A DNA stretch of 64,000 nucleotides from Acidovorax soli (GTDB lineage Bacteria > Pseudomonadota > Gammaproteobacteria > Burkholderiales > Burkholderiaceae_C), in assembly GCF_900107605.1 (NCBI RefSeq), contig NZ_FNQJ01000001.1:62001-126000 (forward strand), in the 5' to 3' direction. The notes under the pieces were generated by a model that saw nothing but the letters and a program-made list of their open reading frames with translations, made no database searches and had not been told where the DNA came from. Below, piece after piece: positions 50,127 to 58,603 of the stretch; position 1 is the stretch's first letter, and every line of letters begins with the position of its first letter. A program made the position numbers and the translations under genes.

Positions 50127-50912
50127 TTATCTTGTGAAATTTGATGTGTGCCGTGGGGCACCACCTGCATGCTGATCGGTCGGGCGCATCCACTGGTCGG
50201 CCTCCAGAATCTCGTGGGGAATGAACCGGGCTTTGTAGTTCATCTTGGCACTCTGCTGGATCCAGTAGCCCAGGTAGACATGGGGCAAGCCCAGGGAGCG
50301 AGCCTGCTCAATCTGCCACATCACGTTGTAGGTGCCGTAGCTGCAATGTGGTTCCGGCGCATAAAAGGTGTACACGGCCGAGAGACCGTCTTCCAGGATA
50401 TCAAGGATGGACACCATCTTCAGCGGACCTGCCTCGCCCGATGCATCGACTTCGCGAAACTCCACGAGGCGGGTGTTCACCTGGCTTTGCAGCAGAAACT
50501 GCGTGTATTGGTCAACGCTGTCGTGGTCCATGCCTCCGCCGGGATGGCGGGCATTCTGATACCGCCGATACAGGTGGTAGTGCTCAGGAACGAAACAAAG
50601 CCTCAGCACCCGTGCCTGCAGGTGCCCATGGCGTGCCGCAGCTCTGCGCTGGCTGCGATCGGGCTTGAAATCGTGGGCCTTGATGCGCAGGGGTACGCAC
50701 GCCTGGCAGCCGTCGCAATAAGGGCGATACGTGAACATGCCGCTGCGCCTGAACCCCTGGGCCACCAAGTTCGAATAGACATCGCCTTGAATCAGATGGC
50801 TGGGGGTGGCGACTTGGGAGCGCGCCTGCCGGTCGGGCAGATAACTGCACTGGTAGGGTGCCGTTGCGTAAAACTGCAGCGTTTGCAGCGGTAGGTCGTT
50901 GAGTTGCGTCAT
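50127..50912 (-). CDS. bpt: Aspartate/glutamate leucyltransferase
   Basis: This N-end-rule enzyme of 261 residues adds leucine to proteins with N-terminal Asp or Glu and so marks them for ClpS/ClpAP degradation. The cysteine-rich motif [18 protein letters not shown] near residue 60 is typical, and the C-terminal half has [20 protein letters not shown] near residue 220. The gene ends 30 bases from IclR and begins 17 bases after the aat stop, so aat and bpt probably form an operon. Confidence 0.95.
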   Translation of the reverse strand: MTQLNDLPLQTLQFYATAPYQCSYLPDRQARSQVATPSHLIQGDVYSNLVAQGFRRSGMFTYRPYCDGCQACVPLRIKAHDFKPDRSQRRAAARHGHLQARVLRLCFVPEHYHLYRRYQNARHPGGGMDHDSVDQYTQFLLQSQVNTRLVEFREVDASGEAGPLKMVSILDILEDGLSAVYTFYAPEPHCSYGTYNVMWQIEQARSLGLPHVYLGYWIQQSAKMNYKARFIPHEILEADQWMRPTDQHAGGAPRHTSNFTR

Positions 50913-50929
50913 GCCGTGGGTACCGCCGA

Positions 50930-51664
50930 TTACAGCAGCGCATTCCAGTATACGGGCTCAAAGTGCCATGCCATCGGGGGCTGGGTGGTCTGCTTCTGCA
51001 CGTGTTGCATGAATTCAGCGCGTGGCATTTCGCGTGCGCCCAGGGATGCCAGATGCGCGGTGTTTTGTTGGCAGTCAATCAGTTCAATGCCGTTGCGCAG
51101 ACACATGCAAACCAGTGCCGCCAGTGCGATCTTGGAGGCATCGGTAGCGTGGGAAAACATGGATTCGCCAAAGATGGCGCCGCCGATCGCCACACAATAT
51201 AGGCCCCCTGCCAACTTTCCATCCACCCACGTCTCGACGCTGTGGGCCGTTCCATGCGCATGCAGCGCTTCGTAGGCAACCACCATCTCGGGGACGATCC
51301 AGGTGCCGTTCTGACCATCCCGTGGTGTGCTGGAACATGCCCGGATGACCTGGCCAAAGGCCGAGTCGATGCGGATTTCACAGGCTGCGCTGGCGCGAAA
51401 TCTCTGCAGGGTTTTTCGCAAGGACCGATGCAGCCGGAAATCGGCCACCTTCAGAACCATGCGGGGGTCAGGCGCCCACCAGAGAATGGGCTGGCCTATG
51501 CCGAACCAGGGAAAGGTGCCCTGAGCATAGGCAGCGTGCAAATGGGCCACATCAAGGGCTCCTCCCGCTGCCAGCAGGCCCGGAGCGGGGCTGGTCTTTC
51601 CCCAGGCGGTGGAGGGGTCGGGCAGAAGGTCCTCTGGCTCCAGCCAGGGCAGTTGAGGGGGCAT
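50930..51664 (-). CDS. aat: Leucyl/phenylalanyl-tRNA-protein transferase
   Basis: Aat adds Leu or Phe to proteins with N-terminal Lys or Arg, the other branch of the bacterial N-end rule. It has 244 residues with [20 protein letters not shown] near residue 46, and [20 protein letters not shown] near residue 154. The family is GNAT-like in fold. ATG at 51664 starts [17 protein letters not shown]; the frame is open to 51736 but without homology. It is immediately followed by bpt. Confidence 0.94.
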   Translation of the reverse strand: MPPQLPWLEPEDLLPDPSTAWGKTSPAPGLLAAGGALDVAHLHAAYAQGTFPWFGIGQPILWWAPDPRMVLKVADFRLHRSLRKTLQRFRASAACEIRIDSAFGQVIRACSSTPRDGQNGTWIVPEMVVAYEALHAHGTAHSVETWVDGKLAGGLYCVAIGGAIFGESMFSHATDASKIALAALVCMCLRNGIELIDCQQNTAHLASLGAREMPRAEFMQHVQKQTTQPPMAWHFEPVYWNALL

Positions 51665-51877
51665 GTTGCGAGGCTTCAGGGCGGCGTTCGATTGTGTGGC
51701 AAAGGACCCGTCATGTGTGATGTGATGGCTGCACATGCATTTTCGCCACCCGCACGGCGCTCAATCGGGGAGGGCATCGGAATGGCCAAATCAGTTGCAG
51801 CTGGCGTAGGCACGCAAGAGGGGTGGAGATATCGCGCGCGAGCCGTACCGTCTTTTGCTAGTGCGGTACTGCAAAGC

Positions 51878-51905
51878 AAAAAGGCCACCCAGAAGGGTAG
51901 CCTTT
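51878..51905 (-). terminator. Terminator after the first tRNA-Asn
   Basis: On the minus strand GGCTACCC pairs with GGGTGGCC around TTCT, followed by TTTTT. It lies just after the tRNA at 51918. Confidence 0.8.
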
Positions 51906-51917
51906 GGCTGCCAGTAT

Positions 51918-51993
51918 TGGCTCCTCGACCTGGGCTCGAACCAGGGACCTACGGATTAACAGTCCGGCGCTCTACCGACTGAGCTATCGAGGA
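51918..51993 (-). tRNA. tRNA-Asn (GTT), copy 1
   Basis: The 76-base minus-strand gene folds as a cloverleaf, with TCCTCGA as acceptor 5' arm and TCGAGGA plus GCCA at the 3' end. The anticodon loop is CTGTTAATC (GTT) and the T-arm has GGTTCGAGCC. It is identical to the copy at 52045. Confidence 0.97.
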
Positions 51994-52006
51994 ATGATCG
52001 GTATGT

Positions 52007-52034
52007 AAAAGGCCCCGCGTTCACATGCGGGGCC
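52007..52034 (-). terminator. Hairpin between the two tRNA-Asn genes
   Basis: GGCCCCGC and GCGGGGCC pair around a short loop, with TTTT after it on the minus strand. It can end the second tRNA transcript before the first gene. Confidence 0.75.
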
Positions 52035-52044
52035 TGCAAATTCT

Positions 52045-52120
52045 TGGCTCCTCGACCTGGGCTCGAACCAGGGACCTACGGATTAACAGTCCGGCGCTCT
52101 ACCGACTGAGCTATCGAGGA
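52045..52120 (-). tRNA. tRNA-Asn (GTT), copy 2
   Basis: This gene is identical in all 76 bases to the copy at 51918, with encoded CCA and anticodon GTT. A TATAAT-like box (minus strand, 52132-52137) lies just upstream. Confidence 0.97.
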
Positions 52121-52131
52121 ACAAGACTTAA

Positions 52132-52137
52132 ATTATA
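52132..52137 (-). promoter_or_regulatory. -10 box of the tRNA-Asn genes
   Basis: Minus-strand TATAAT in an AT-rich run sits 12 bases before the tRNA at 52120. No clear -35 is seen. Confidence 0.5.
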
Positions 52138-52174
52138 TACATAAAAATGTGCATTTCTGCGTGAATGCCGTGCA

Positions 52175-52603
52175 TCAGGCAGAATTCCGAGCAGGCTCAG
52201 GTCTGCGCCACAGCCATGCCAGTACGCAGGCCATGCAAATGCTTGCCAGTGCCACGGCCCAGAGGGGCGCTTGGGTGAACGACAGGATGATGCTGCTCAG
52301 CCCCATCATCAAGGTGGCGCTCCACTTGGCTCGGCGGCTCACGCAGCCGCCGTTGGCCCAGTTGCGCAACATGGGGCCAAACAGGCGATGGTGCCAAAGC
52401 CATCGATACAGTGCTGGCGAACAGCGGGCTGCGGCCCAGGCGGCCATGAGGATGAAAACGGTGGTTGGCAGCCCAGGCACAAATACCCCTACCAGACCCA
52501 GAATCAGACACAGGACCGCAAAAACCTTCAGCAGCCAGCGCAACGGTAGCGGTAGCTCCGTGGGCGTCCGGGTGTCGGGAGGATCGTCGGTGGGTGAGGC
52601 CAT
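52175..52603 (-). CDS. YbaN family (DUF454) membrane protein
   Basis: This 142-residue inner-membrane protein has the YbaN pattern: VFAVLCLILGLVGVFVPGLP followed by TTVFILMAAWAAARCSP near residue 30, then two further helices near the C-terminus. The Gly-Ile/Val-x-x-P-x-L-P-T motif is characteristic. Its function is unknown. ATG at 52603 was chosen because the longer frame from 52666 overlaps the region upstream of def. It is divergent from def. Confidence 0.88.
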   Translation of the reverse strand: MASPTDDPPDTRTPTELPLPLRWLLKVFAVLCLILGLVGVFVPGLPTTVFILMAAWAAARCSPALYRWLWHHRLFGPMLRNWANGGCVSRRAKWSATLMMGLSSIILSFTQAPLWAVALASICMACVLAWLWRRPEPARNSA

Positions 52604-52689
52604 TGAATGCAATTGTGCATGGGGGCAATGGCCTTGCGCGCGCGTTATGCTCAACCAACCCATCATGCACGCCTTGAACTGCTGCTGTC

Positions 52690-53229
52690 ATGACCATTCA
52701 TACCATCTTGAAAATGGGCGATCCACGCTTGTTGCGCATCGCTCAGCCTGTCCTTGAATTTGATACCGATGCGCTGCATCTGTTGGTGCGCGATATGTTC
52801 GAAACCATGCGATCCGTCAACGGTGCGGGTTTGGCCGCCCCTCAGATCGGTGTGGATCTGCAGGTCGTGATTTTTGGCTCTGCCAACCCCAATCCCCGTT
52901 ACCCTGATCGGCCGCTGGTGCCGCCCACGGTGCTTGTCAATCCGGTGATCGACCCGGTGGGCGATGCGGAAGATGAAGACTGGGAGGGGTGCCTGTCGGT
53001 GCCAGGATTGCGTGGCAAGGTGCCGCGCTGGTCGCGCATTCGCTATAGCGGGTTTGACCCCTATGGCGACCCGATCAACCGGACGGTAGAAGGGTTTCAT
53101 GCCCGCGTAGTGCAGCACGAATGCGATCACCTGGTGGGCAAGTTGTATCCCATGCGGGTGCGTGATTTTGCGCAGTTTGGATATACCGAGGTGCTGTTTC
53201 CGGAGATGGGCGCGGAGCAGGATGAATAG
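52690..53229 (+). CDS. def: Peptide deformylase
   Basis: This metalloenzyme of 179 residues removes the formyl group from nascent proteins. All three family motifs are present: [11 protein letters not shown] near residue 46, EGCLSVPG near residue 99 and [13 protein letters not shown] near residue 138. Cys and the two His coordinate the metal and Glu is catalytic (here VQHECDH). ATG at 52690 starts [11 protein letters not shown]. The usual fmt gene is not next to it, so it is a stand-alone copy. Confidence 0.96.
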   Translation: MTIHTILKMGDPRLLRIAQPVLEFDTDALHLLVRDMFETMRSVNGAGLAAPQIGVDLQVVIFGSANPNPRYPDRPLVPPTVLVNPVIDPVGDAEDEDWEGCLSVPGLRGKVPRWSRIRYSGFDPYGDPINRTVEGFHARVVQHECDHLVGKLYPMRVRDFAQFGYTEVLFPEMGAEQDE

Positions 53230-53435
53230 GTGCCGGAAGGTGGGGCGTTGTTTGCGGTTCATGACGGTTTCACCTCACTGCTGACCATCCTGATGGGGCT
53301 GGCCTTGCAGGTTGATGCCCTGCCTGACGGCGATGGATCGTGTGCTGTCGCACATTCGTTCGCACGTTGTCACATTTGTTGCGCTGCTAAAGGCTTTGTC
53401 CTACAGGTTCGGGGTTTTGGGGCACTTATTCTCTT

Positions 53436-53454
53436 GATGTGAAAAATTCACATC
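53436..53454. promoter_or_regulatory. Palindrome before the DUF4382 gene
   Basis: GATGTGAA and TTCACATC pair perfectly around AAA, 43 bases before the next ATG. It could be a repressor operator. A second palindromic region and a GTGCGA-rich stretch lie upstream (53337-53395). Confidence 0.45.
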
Positions 53455-53497
53455 CACGTGCGCTGTTCTGGCAGCGCGCTAACCCGAGAGGTCCAAC

Positions 53498-54670
53498 ATG
53501 AAATTGCTCCAAAATCTGAAATTCGCTGCGGGTGCCGTCCTGCTTGCCGGCTTGGCTGCCTGCGGGGGCGGTGGCGGTGACAACACCGCCGGTAGCGGCA
53601 CGCTGCGCCTGGCGTTGACCGATGCACCTAGCTGTGGCTATGACACCGTGAACGTGACGGTCTCGAAAATTCGTGTTCACCAGAGCAGCAGCGCCGGTGA
53701 TGCTGATGCCGGCTGGTCCGAGATCGTGCTGAACCCCGCCCGTCGGGTGGATCTGCTCAGTCTCACCAATGGCGTGCTGATGGAACTGGGGCAGATTCCC
53801 CTGCCTGCGGGCAAGTACACCCAGATGCGCCTGGTGCTGGCTGACAACAGCACCACCCAACCGCTGGCCAATTCGGTGATGCCCACCGGGGGCACTGAAG
53901 TGGCGCTCAAGACCCCCAGCGGCCAGCAGTCGGGTGTCAAGACCAACATCAATATCGATATCGCCGCGAACAAGATGGCCGATTTCGTGCTGGACTTCGA
54001 TGCCTGCAAGTCGGTGGTTCGGGCCGGCGGTTCGGGCCAGTACCTGCTCAAGCCGGTGGTGACGGTCATTCCGCGCTATGTGTCGGGTGTGCAGGGGTAT
54101 GTCGACCCGGCACTGGGCGCTGGCACTACGCGGGTGTCGCTGCAACTCCCCAACGGCACCATCGTGAAGGCGACCGTGCCTGACAGCACCGGCAAGTTCC
54201 TGCTGCAACCGGTGGCCCCGGGCAACTACACCCTGGTCATGGCGGCTTCCGGCCGTACCTCCGCCGTGGTGACGGGTGTGCCTGTGGTGGCGGAAACCGT
54301 GACCCCGGTGGCCAGTGCGGCATCGCCCATCGCCCTGGCTGCATCGGCCAGCGCCAGCGCAACCGGTACTGCACCGGCGGATACCCTGGTGCGCGCCCTG
54401 CAGTCGCTGACAGGTATCGCCGTGGAAATCGACGGGCAGTATGTGGACAGCGTCACAGGCCCAGGCTCCTATGCTTTCTCGCTGCCGGTCAATGCACCGC
54501 TCGTTGCCGCTTATGCCGCAGCGCCCACACCGTTGGCATTTACGGCCAACACGCAGGCGGCCGCCCGGTATACCCTGCGCGCCAGCCTGCCTGGCTTTGC
54601 CGACAAGGACGTCGTGCTGCCCGCACTCGCCGCCGGAAGCAGTGTCGCCACCAACTTCACCTTCCCGTGA
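53498..54670 (+). CDS. DUF4382 domain-containing lipoprotein
   Basis: This 390-residue outer-surface lipoprotein has a lipobox (LAGLAACGGGGG) at its start, then a DUF4382 domain with SGTLRLALTDAPSCGYDTVN near residue 33, then LLSLTNGVLMELGQIPLPAG near residue 85. The C-terminal half looks like beta-rich Ig/CnaB-type repeats: PLVAAYAAAPTPLAFTANTQ and earlier TLVMAASGRTSAVVTG. Function is not established. It lies last in the backbone and is followed by a strong terminator. Confidence 0.85.
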   Translation: MKLLQNLKFAAGAVLLAGLAACGGGGGDNTAGSGTLRLALTDAPSCGYDTVNVTVSKIRVHQSSSAGDADAGWSEIVLNPARRVDLLSLTNGVLMELGQIPLPAGKYTQMRLVLADNSTTQPLANSVMPTGGTEVALKTPSGQQSGVKTNINIDIAANKMADFVLDFDACKSVVRAGGSGQYLLKPVVTVIPRYVSGVQGYVDPALGAGTTRVSLQLPNGTIVKATVPDSTGKFLLQPVAPGNYTLVMAASGRTSAVVTGVPVVAETVTPVASAASPIALAASASASATGTAPADTLVRALQSLTGIAVEIDGQYVDSVTGPGSYAFSLPVNAPLVAAYAAAPTPLAFTANTQAAARYTLRASLPGFADKDVVLPALAAGSSVATNFTFP

Positions 54671-54734
54671 GGGGCAGGGCGCCTGGGGCATAAGGCATTT
54701 CACGCCGAAATGAAACCTGGCGCCTGCCAGTCAA

Positions 54735-54770
54735 GCGTTGTTGGCTATTGAGCTGCTAGCAATGCAATCA
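54735..54770. repeat. Family B repeat after the DUF4382 gene
   Basis: GTTGTTGGCTATTGAGCTGC, TAGCAATGCAATCA resembles family B. It is followed at once by a terminator. Confidence 0.4.
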
Positions 54771-54772
54771 TT

Positions 54773-54797
54773 GGGGCCGCCGTGTGCGGCCCCTTTT
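54773..54797 (+). terminator. Terminator after the DUF4382 gene
   Basis: GGGGCCGC and GCGGCCCC pair around CGTGT, followed by TTTT. Confidence 0.85.
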
Positions 54798-54954
54798 CGT
54801 TGAGGGGGCTGCGCGGTAACCTGCGCTGGCAAGTCTTCGACAGTTCCGAGCGGGAGACGCAGGATGAGGCCACTGGCAGGAGAGTGTTGTCGGGGGGGCT
54901 TTCTCGATGTCCGGAGACTTTCCGTAAGAGTCGTCTTGCATCGAACGCAAAAAT

Positions 54955-54990
54955 AAAAACCCCGCTACCTTTTCGATAGCGGGGTTTTTT
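54955..54990. terminator. Bidirectional terminator at the element's left edge
   Basis: AAAAACCCCGCTA pairs with TAGCGGGGTTTTT around a short loop. It lies 8 bases downstream of the tRNA-Thr fragment on its strand, where a tRNA terminator would be expected. The region from 54798 to 54954 holds no clear gene. Confidence 0.85.
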
Positions 54991-54997
54991 ACTGACT

Positions 54998-55049
54998 TGG
55001 TGCCGGAGAGATGAATCGAACACCCGACCTTCTCATTACGAATGAGGTG
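54998..55049 (-). pseudogene. 3' half of tRNA-Thr (CGT), likely attachment site
   Basis: On the minus strand CACCTCATTCGTAATGAG, AAGGTCGGGTGTTCGATTCA, TCTCTCCGGCACCA is the anticodon arm, T-arm and 3' acceptor of tRNA-Thr(CGT), including CCA. The 5' half is missing: after 55049 the sequence stops looking like tRNA. This is the usual left junction of an element inserted in a tRNA gene. The intact tRNA should lie at the far junction. Confidence 0.75.
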
Positions 55050-55173
55050 ATTTGCATATTCGCCCCTGTTGATTGTTGCTGATAGAATCAATACAAATCA
55101 ACGGCTTAGAAGAGAAAAACTGGACAAGTGAACAGTTTGAGCGTTGATTGGAATTCGGCAATTTCTACCAAAT

Positions 55174-55195
55174 TTGCCTACAGATTGCCTACAGA
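55174..55195 (+). repeat. Tandem 11-bp repeat before the integrase
   Basis: TTGCCTACAGA occurs twice head to tail. A nearby imperfect inverted pair, GTTGATT (55068-55074) and AATCAAC (55096-55102), lies between the tRNA junction and the integrase. Such repeats are typical of recombinase arm-binding sites; this is inference. Confidence 0.5.
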
Positions 55196-55210
55196 TTCCA
55201 AAGGGGCGCC

Positions 55211-56530
55211 ATGAGCAAGCCACAAAACCGCGTGAGGCTTACCGCTGGCCGGGTTGACGCTTTCACCTGCCCGGCTGGTAAATCCCAGGCTTTCCTGTGG
55301 GACACCGATACCCCCGCCCTGGCGCTGCGCGTGACGCCCACGGGCCGCAAAACCTATGTGTTTGAGTCCCGACTGCATGGGGACACCATCCGCATGAGCA
55401 TTGGCACCGCAACCGATTGGCCGATTGAAAAGGCCCGAGGTGAGGCGCAGCGCCTAAAGGTGCTGGTGGACAGTGGACAAGACCCCCGAGAGCTTGAGCG
55501 CCAGCAACAGGCGCAGAAGGCCGCAGCGAAGGCCGCAGCAACAGCCAAAGCACTGACCGTGGGCGAGGTGTGGCCGCTGTACCTGGAGGGCGGCAAGCCC
55601 AAGCGTAAGGACGCATGGAAGCCCCGTTACCGTGCCGACCTTGAGGCGATGGCCGCCCCAGGTGGCGAGAAGAAGAAGCGAGGGCAGGGCACGACAAGGC
55701 CGGGGCCGCTGTATCCGCTGCTGGCGCTGCCCCTGGCCGGGGTGAATGAGGATGTGCTGAAAAGCTGGTACGACCGCGAAGCAGTGGCAGGTAAGCACCA
55801 AGCCGCCCGCGCCCTGATGATGTTTCGTGGTTTCCTTCGCTGGTGCGCTGCCCGCCCTGAGTATCGGAGCCTGACAGACCGCGATGCAGGCAAGGCCGCC
55901 GCCATTGTGGAGAGCTTGCCCGGCAATACCCGCCGTACCGACGCCCTAGAAGCTGCCCAGGTGCCCGGCTGGTGGGCTGGTGTGGAGCAACTGAGCAACC
56001 GCACCGCAAGCGCCTATCTGCGCGCCTTGCTGCTGACTGGTGCCCGCCGTGAAGAACTGGCAGCCCTGACATGGGCAAACGTAGATTTTCAGTGGCGCAA
56101 ACTGACAATTGCCGACAAGGTGGAAACAACGCGAACCATTCCCCTGAGCCCCTACATGGCGCAAATGCTGTCGATGCTGCCCAGGATGGGACCGTATGTG
56201 TTCGCCAGCACGGGTAAGGCAGGGCGAATTACAGACACCCGCGCCAGCCATGCCAAGGCGCTGCAAAGCGCTGCAATCGAGGGCCTGACTATCCACGGGC
56301 TGCGCCGCTCCTTTTCGCTGCTTGGAGAGGCTGCCGGGGCTCCTGCTGGGGCCATCGCGCAAGTGATGGGGCACAAGCCAAGTGCCACAGCCGAGGGGTA
56401 CAGGCCGCGCAGTATCGACGCCCTGCGCCCGTTTGTGGAGCAAATAGAAGCGCACATCCTGGCCCTTGCCGGGGTGAAATTCGACGCCCAGGCCGAACCG
56501 GGAAAGCTGCGAGTGGTGAGCGTTACATGA
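55211..56530 (+). CDS. int: Tyrosine recombinase (integrase) of the integrated element
   Basis: This 439-residue phage-type integrase cuts and joins DNA at the tRNA-Thr site. Catalytic residues are visible: Arg in LLLTGARREELAALTW near residue 275, HGLRRS near residue 361, MGHK near residue 388 and the nucleophile Tyr in AEGYRPRS near residue 397. The N-terminal part is a DUF4102-like arm-binding domain (LALRVTPTGRKTYVFESRLH). ATG at 55211 follows the direct repeats. It faces into the element. Confidence 0.95.
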   Translation: MSKPQNRVRLTAGRVDAFTCPAGKSQAFLWDTDTPALALRVTPTGRKTYVFESRLHGDTIRMSIGTATDWPIEKARGEAQRLKVLVDSGQDPRELERQQQAQKAAAKAAATAKALTVGEVWPLYLEGGKPKRKDAWKPRYRADLEAMAAPGGEKKKRGQGTTRPGPLYPLLALPLAGVNEDVLKSWYDREAVAGKHQAARALMMFRGFLRWCAARPEYRSLTDRDAGKAAAIVESLPGNTRRTDALEAAQVPGWWAGVEQLSNRTASAYLRALLLTGARREELAALTWANVDFQWRKLTIADKVETTRTIPLSPYMAQMLSMLPRMGPYVFASTGKAGRITDTRASHAKALQSAAIEGLTIHGLRRSFSLLGEAAGAPAGAIAQVMGHKPSATAEGYRPRSIDALRPFVEQIEAHILALAGVKFDAQAEPGKLRVVSVT

Positions 56531-56552
56531 AAAACGCAACTACAAATAATCC

Positions 56553-56580
56553 TTGAACTTCAAATAAACGTAGCTACAAT
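56553..56580 (+). promoter_or_regulatory. brnTA promoter, near leaderless
   Basis: TTGAAC and TACAAT are 16 bases apart. The ATG of brnT is 5 bases after the -10 ends, so transcription would begin at or near the start codon. GTAGCTAC (56570-56577) overlaps the -10 and is a possible operator. Confidence 0.55.
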
Positions 56581-56585
56581 AAACT

Positions 56586-56864
56586 ATGAATGTGACGTTC
56601 GACCCGGCCAAAGATGCCGCCAATCTGGCAAAGCATGGCGTCTCACTGACCGAGGTAGCGGGCTTTGAATGGGGCACCGCCGTAGTGTGGCCGGACACGC
56701 GCCGGGACTATGGCGAGGCCCGCATGGTGGCGCTGGGGTACATCGGGCTGCGCATCATGGCTGTGGTGTTTGTTGACCGCCCAGCCGATAAGCCGACCGA
56801 GCGCCGCGTTATCAGTTTGAGAAAGGCCAACAGCCGAGAGGTGAAACGCTATGCCGAAACTTAA
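56586..56864 (+). CDS. brnT: BrnT family toxin
   Basis: BrnT is a RelE-fold ribonuclease toxin that blocks growth when its antitoxin is lost. The protein has 92 residues. The family pattern is clear: FDPAKDAANLAKHGVSL near residue 5, GEARMVALGYIGLRIMAVVF in the centre, and ERRVISLRKANSREVKRY at the end. It overlaps brnA by 14 bases, the usual toxin-first order. Its promoter puts the transcript start near the ATG. It is cargo of the element and may stabilise it. Confidence 0.9.
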   Translation: MNVTFDPAKDAANLAKHGVSLTEVAGFEWGTAVVWPDTRRDYGEARMVALGYIGLRIMAVVFVDRPADKPTERRVISLRKANSREVKRYAET

Positions 56865-57132
56865 AGTCGGAACCATTCTGCCTACTGCTGCCGAGGATGC
56901 AGCCATCACTGCCGCCGCAATGGCTGACCCCGATGCCCGGCCATTCACTGATGCTGACTGGGCGCAGGTTAAGCCGTTGGTGCGCCGTGGCCGACCGCTG
57001 GGCAGCGGCACCAAAGCCCAAGTCACACTACGCCTGGACGTGGACGTGTTGGAGAAGTTCAAGGCATCGGGCGATGGCTGGCAAACCCGCATCAATGAAG
57101 CCCTGAAAAGCTGGGTGCAGACCCACGCCTGA
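56851..57132 (+). CDS. brnA: BrnA family antitoxin
   Basis: BrnA is a ribbon-helix-helix antitoxin of 93 residues that binds BrnT and represses the operon. The DNA-binding part is AQVTLRLDVDVLEKFKASGD near residue 57, followed by GWQTRINEALKSWV, the typical C-terminal helix. The N-terminal half has PTAAEDAAITAAAMADPDAR, which neutralises the toxin in the family. It starts inside the toxin gene. Confidence 0.9.
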   Translation: MPKLKVGTILPTAAEDAAITAAAMADPDARPFTDADWAQVKPLVRRGRPLGSGTKAQVTLRLDVDVLEKFKASGDGWQTRINEALKSWVQTHA

Positions 57133-57236
57133 CAGTTTCGCCCCAGCTAGGCAGGGCCGCAATCCTGCCGAAAGGCCAGTTCCTCCCGCTGGCCTGCTGG
57201 GGCTCCTGCTTGGGGAGCAGCATTCGGGAGGATGCT

Positions 57237-58478
57237 TTGCACGTCATCACAGAAATCAACGGCAGGGGTGCCCTACCTGTCAGAGCCATTCCACTACTGA
57301 CAGATTGGCGAGGGCTAACCCCTGACGGGCTGGCGCAAATTCTTGCCGGGGACTCAGACTATTGGCCTTCTTTTGATGACTTGAAAGCCTACCGCCTGCA
57401 CTCCGATGGCAGCATAGAAGCAATACCGCCGCGTTGGTGGCGAAGCTGGGTTGTGGACATACTTCAAGCCATCAGTCACACCATCAAGGCCAATCAAACC
57501 AGCCACGAAACGGGCAGGCAGCAATGGCGGTGCGCGTCGCTGGCGCAGTTGCCTGCTTGTGTGTTTGTATGGCGCGACGAGTTCGAGACCGCCCACGCCA
57601 TGGAGTACGGGCCTGAAGGCGCGCGCGCCCGTGGTAACCCCGAAGGTTTCGACCCAAGCGTTCATATCCTGAATTTCAATCCGCATCCAGACCCTGCCAT
57701 TGCGACGCAGGGAATGGTTCTGGAGGGGTTCAACCGTGCCGCAGACGGTAGGCCGTTTGACTTCCCACTGACGCCAGTGGATGCAAATAGGTGGCAGCGG
57801 CTCGGAGAACTGACGATAGAGGAGGCAGCCTTTGTCGTTGCGGGTTTTGAGCCCCCGCCCCTCAAAGTCATTCGATATCAGCCTATCCAGTACCAAGAGC
57901 GTCCCGGCAAAACATGGGCACGCCCTGATGAATACGCTGATTTTGTTCGGGCCGCCACATCTGCCATAGAGCGCGGGATTGTTTCGGCGCGCAGCAAAAT
58001 TCAGGACATGTACACGGTACAGCTTGTCAAACTTTTCGATGTTCTTGAATGGGCCGAGGCAACAGGGTTTACCGTTAGGCTGAAGTTGGACAGGCCACGA
58101 CCAGTCCGGGAAATACCGGAGCAGTCGGTGGAAACCAATACCGCAGCAGAACCAGCGCAACCCCAGGCAGCAGCGCCTGCGCCCGTCGTGGCAGCCAGCG
58201 CCAGCAATGCGCCCGTGGTGCCGTTCAAAAAATCCGCGCTGGTAGCCGCGCACGTTCACGAATGGCCCACCATCGAACGTGATATTTCAGACGCGAAGGC
58301 GAACGGGCTTGCCACTGCCGCTAAGGCAGGCACACGGGGATGGAGGGAAGCTGACGCACTGACTTGGGCACGGGCAAAGGGCAAGCTGATAAGCGCTGCA
58401 AAAACCCCAGATTCACTGACGCAAGCAATGCACAACTTGGGCAAACTTCCACGCCAAAAACACACGATGCAAGGTTGA
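57237..58478 (+). CDS. Unknown protein with C-terminal repeat-type domain
   Basis: I do not recognise the N-terminal part. It has a Trp-rich stretch (SDYWPSFDDLKAYRL near residue 40, then PPRWWRSWVVDILQAISHTI), a central part rich in Pro and Arg, a Pro/Ala-rich linker, and a C-terminal segment that resembles a domain repeated in mobile-element proteins (HVHEWPTIERDISDAKANGL near residue 345). TTG at 57237 has GGAGG 5 bases upstream; a TTG at 57210 is an alternative. About 413 residues. Confidence 0.6.
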   Translation: MHVITEINGRGALPVRAIPLLTDWRGLTPDGLAQILAGDSDYWPSFDDLKAYRLHSDGSIEAIPPRWWRSWVVDILQAISHTIKANQTSHETGRQQWRCASLAQLPACVFVWRDEFETAHAMEYGPEGARARGNPEGFDPSVHILNFNPHPDPAIATQGMVLEGFNRAADGRPFDFPLTPVDANRWQRLGELTIEEAAFVVAGFEPPPLKVIRYQPIQYQERPGKTWARPDEYADFVRAATSAIERGIVSARSKIQDMYTVQLVKLFDVLEWAEATGFTVRLKLDRPRPVREIPEQSVETNTAAEPAQPQAAAPAPVVAASASNAPVVPFKKSALVAAHVHEWPTIERDISDAKANGLATAAKAGTRGWREADALTWARAKGKLISAAKTPDSLTQAMHNLGKLPRQKHTMQG

Positions 58479-58488
58479 TTTTCGGGAG

Positions 58489-58543
58489 ATTCTCCGAAAC
58501 TTCTCCGGACTTTCTCCGGGCCTTCTCCGCAGTTTTTCCGCTG
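58489..58543. repeat. Five 11-bp tandem repeats
   Basis: Units are ATTCTCCGAAA, CTTCTCCGGAC, TTTCTCCGGGC, CTTCTCCGCAG and TTTTTCCGCTG. The consensus is YTTCTCCGRRN. They lie between the unknown protein and the small HTH gene at 58604. They may bind the HTH protein or act as origin iterons. Confidence 0.85.
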
Positions 58544-58603
58544 CGCTGATATGCAAAGAATTGGGTTCCATACATCGCCATTCGGTGGTGTTTGGAGCAC
58601 CCA

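Noticed and set aside
54782-54979. 65-codon plus-strand frame between the DUF4382 gene and the tRNA fragment
   Set aside because: It runs through terminator stems and has no ribosome site or known family.
54998-55080. A complete tRNA-Thr gene
   Set aside because: Only the 3' half is present. The expected D-arm and 5' acceptor are absent after 55049.
58489-58543. CRISPR array
   Set aside because: The units are 11 bases, tandem and without spacers, and no cas genes are near.
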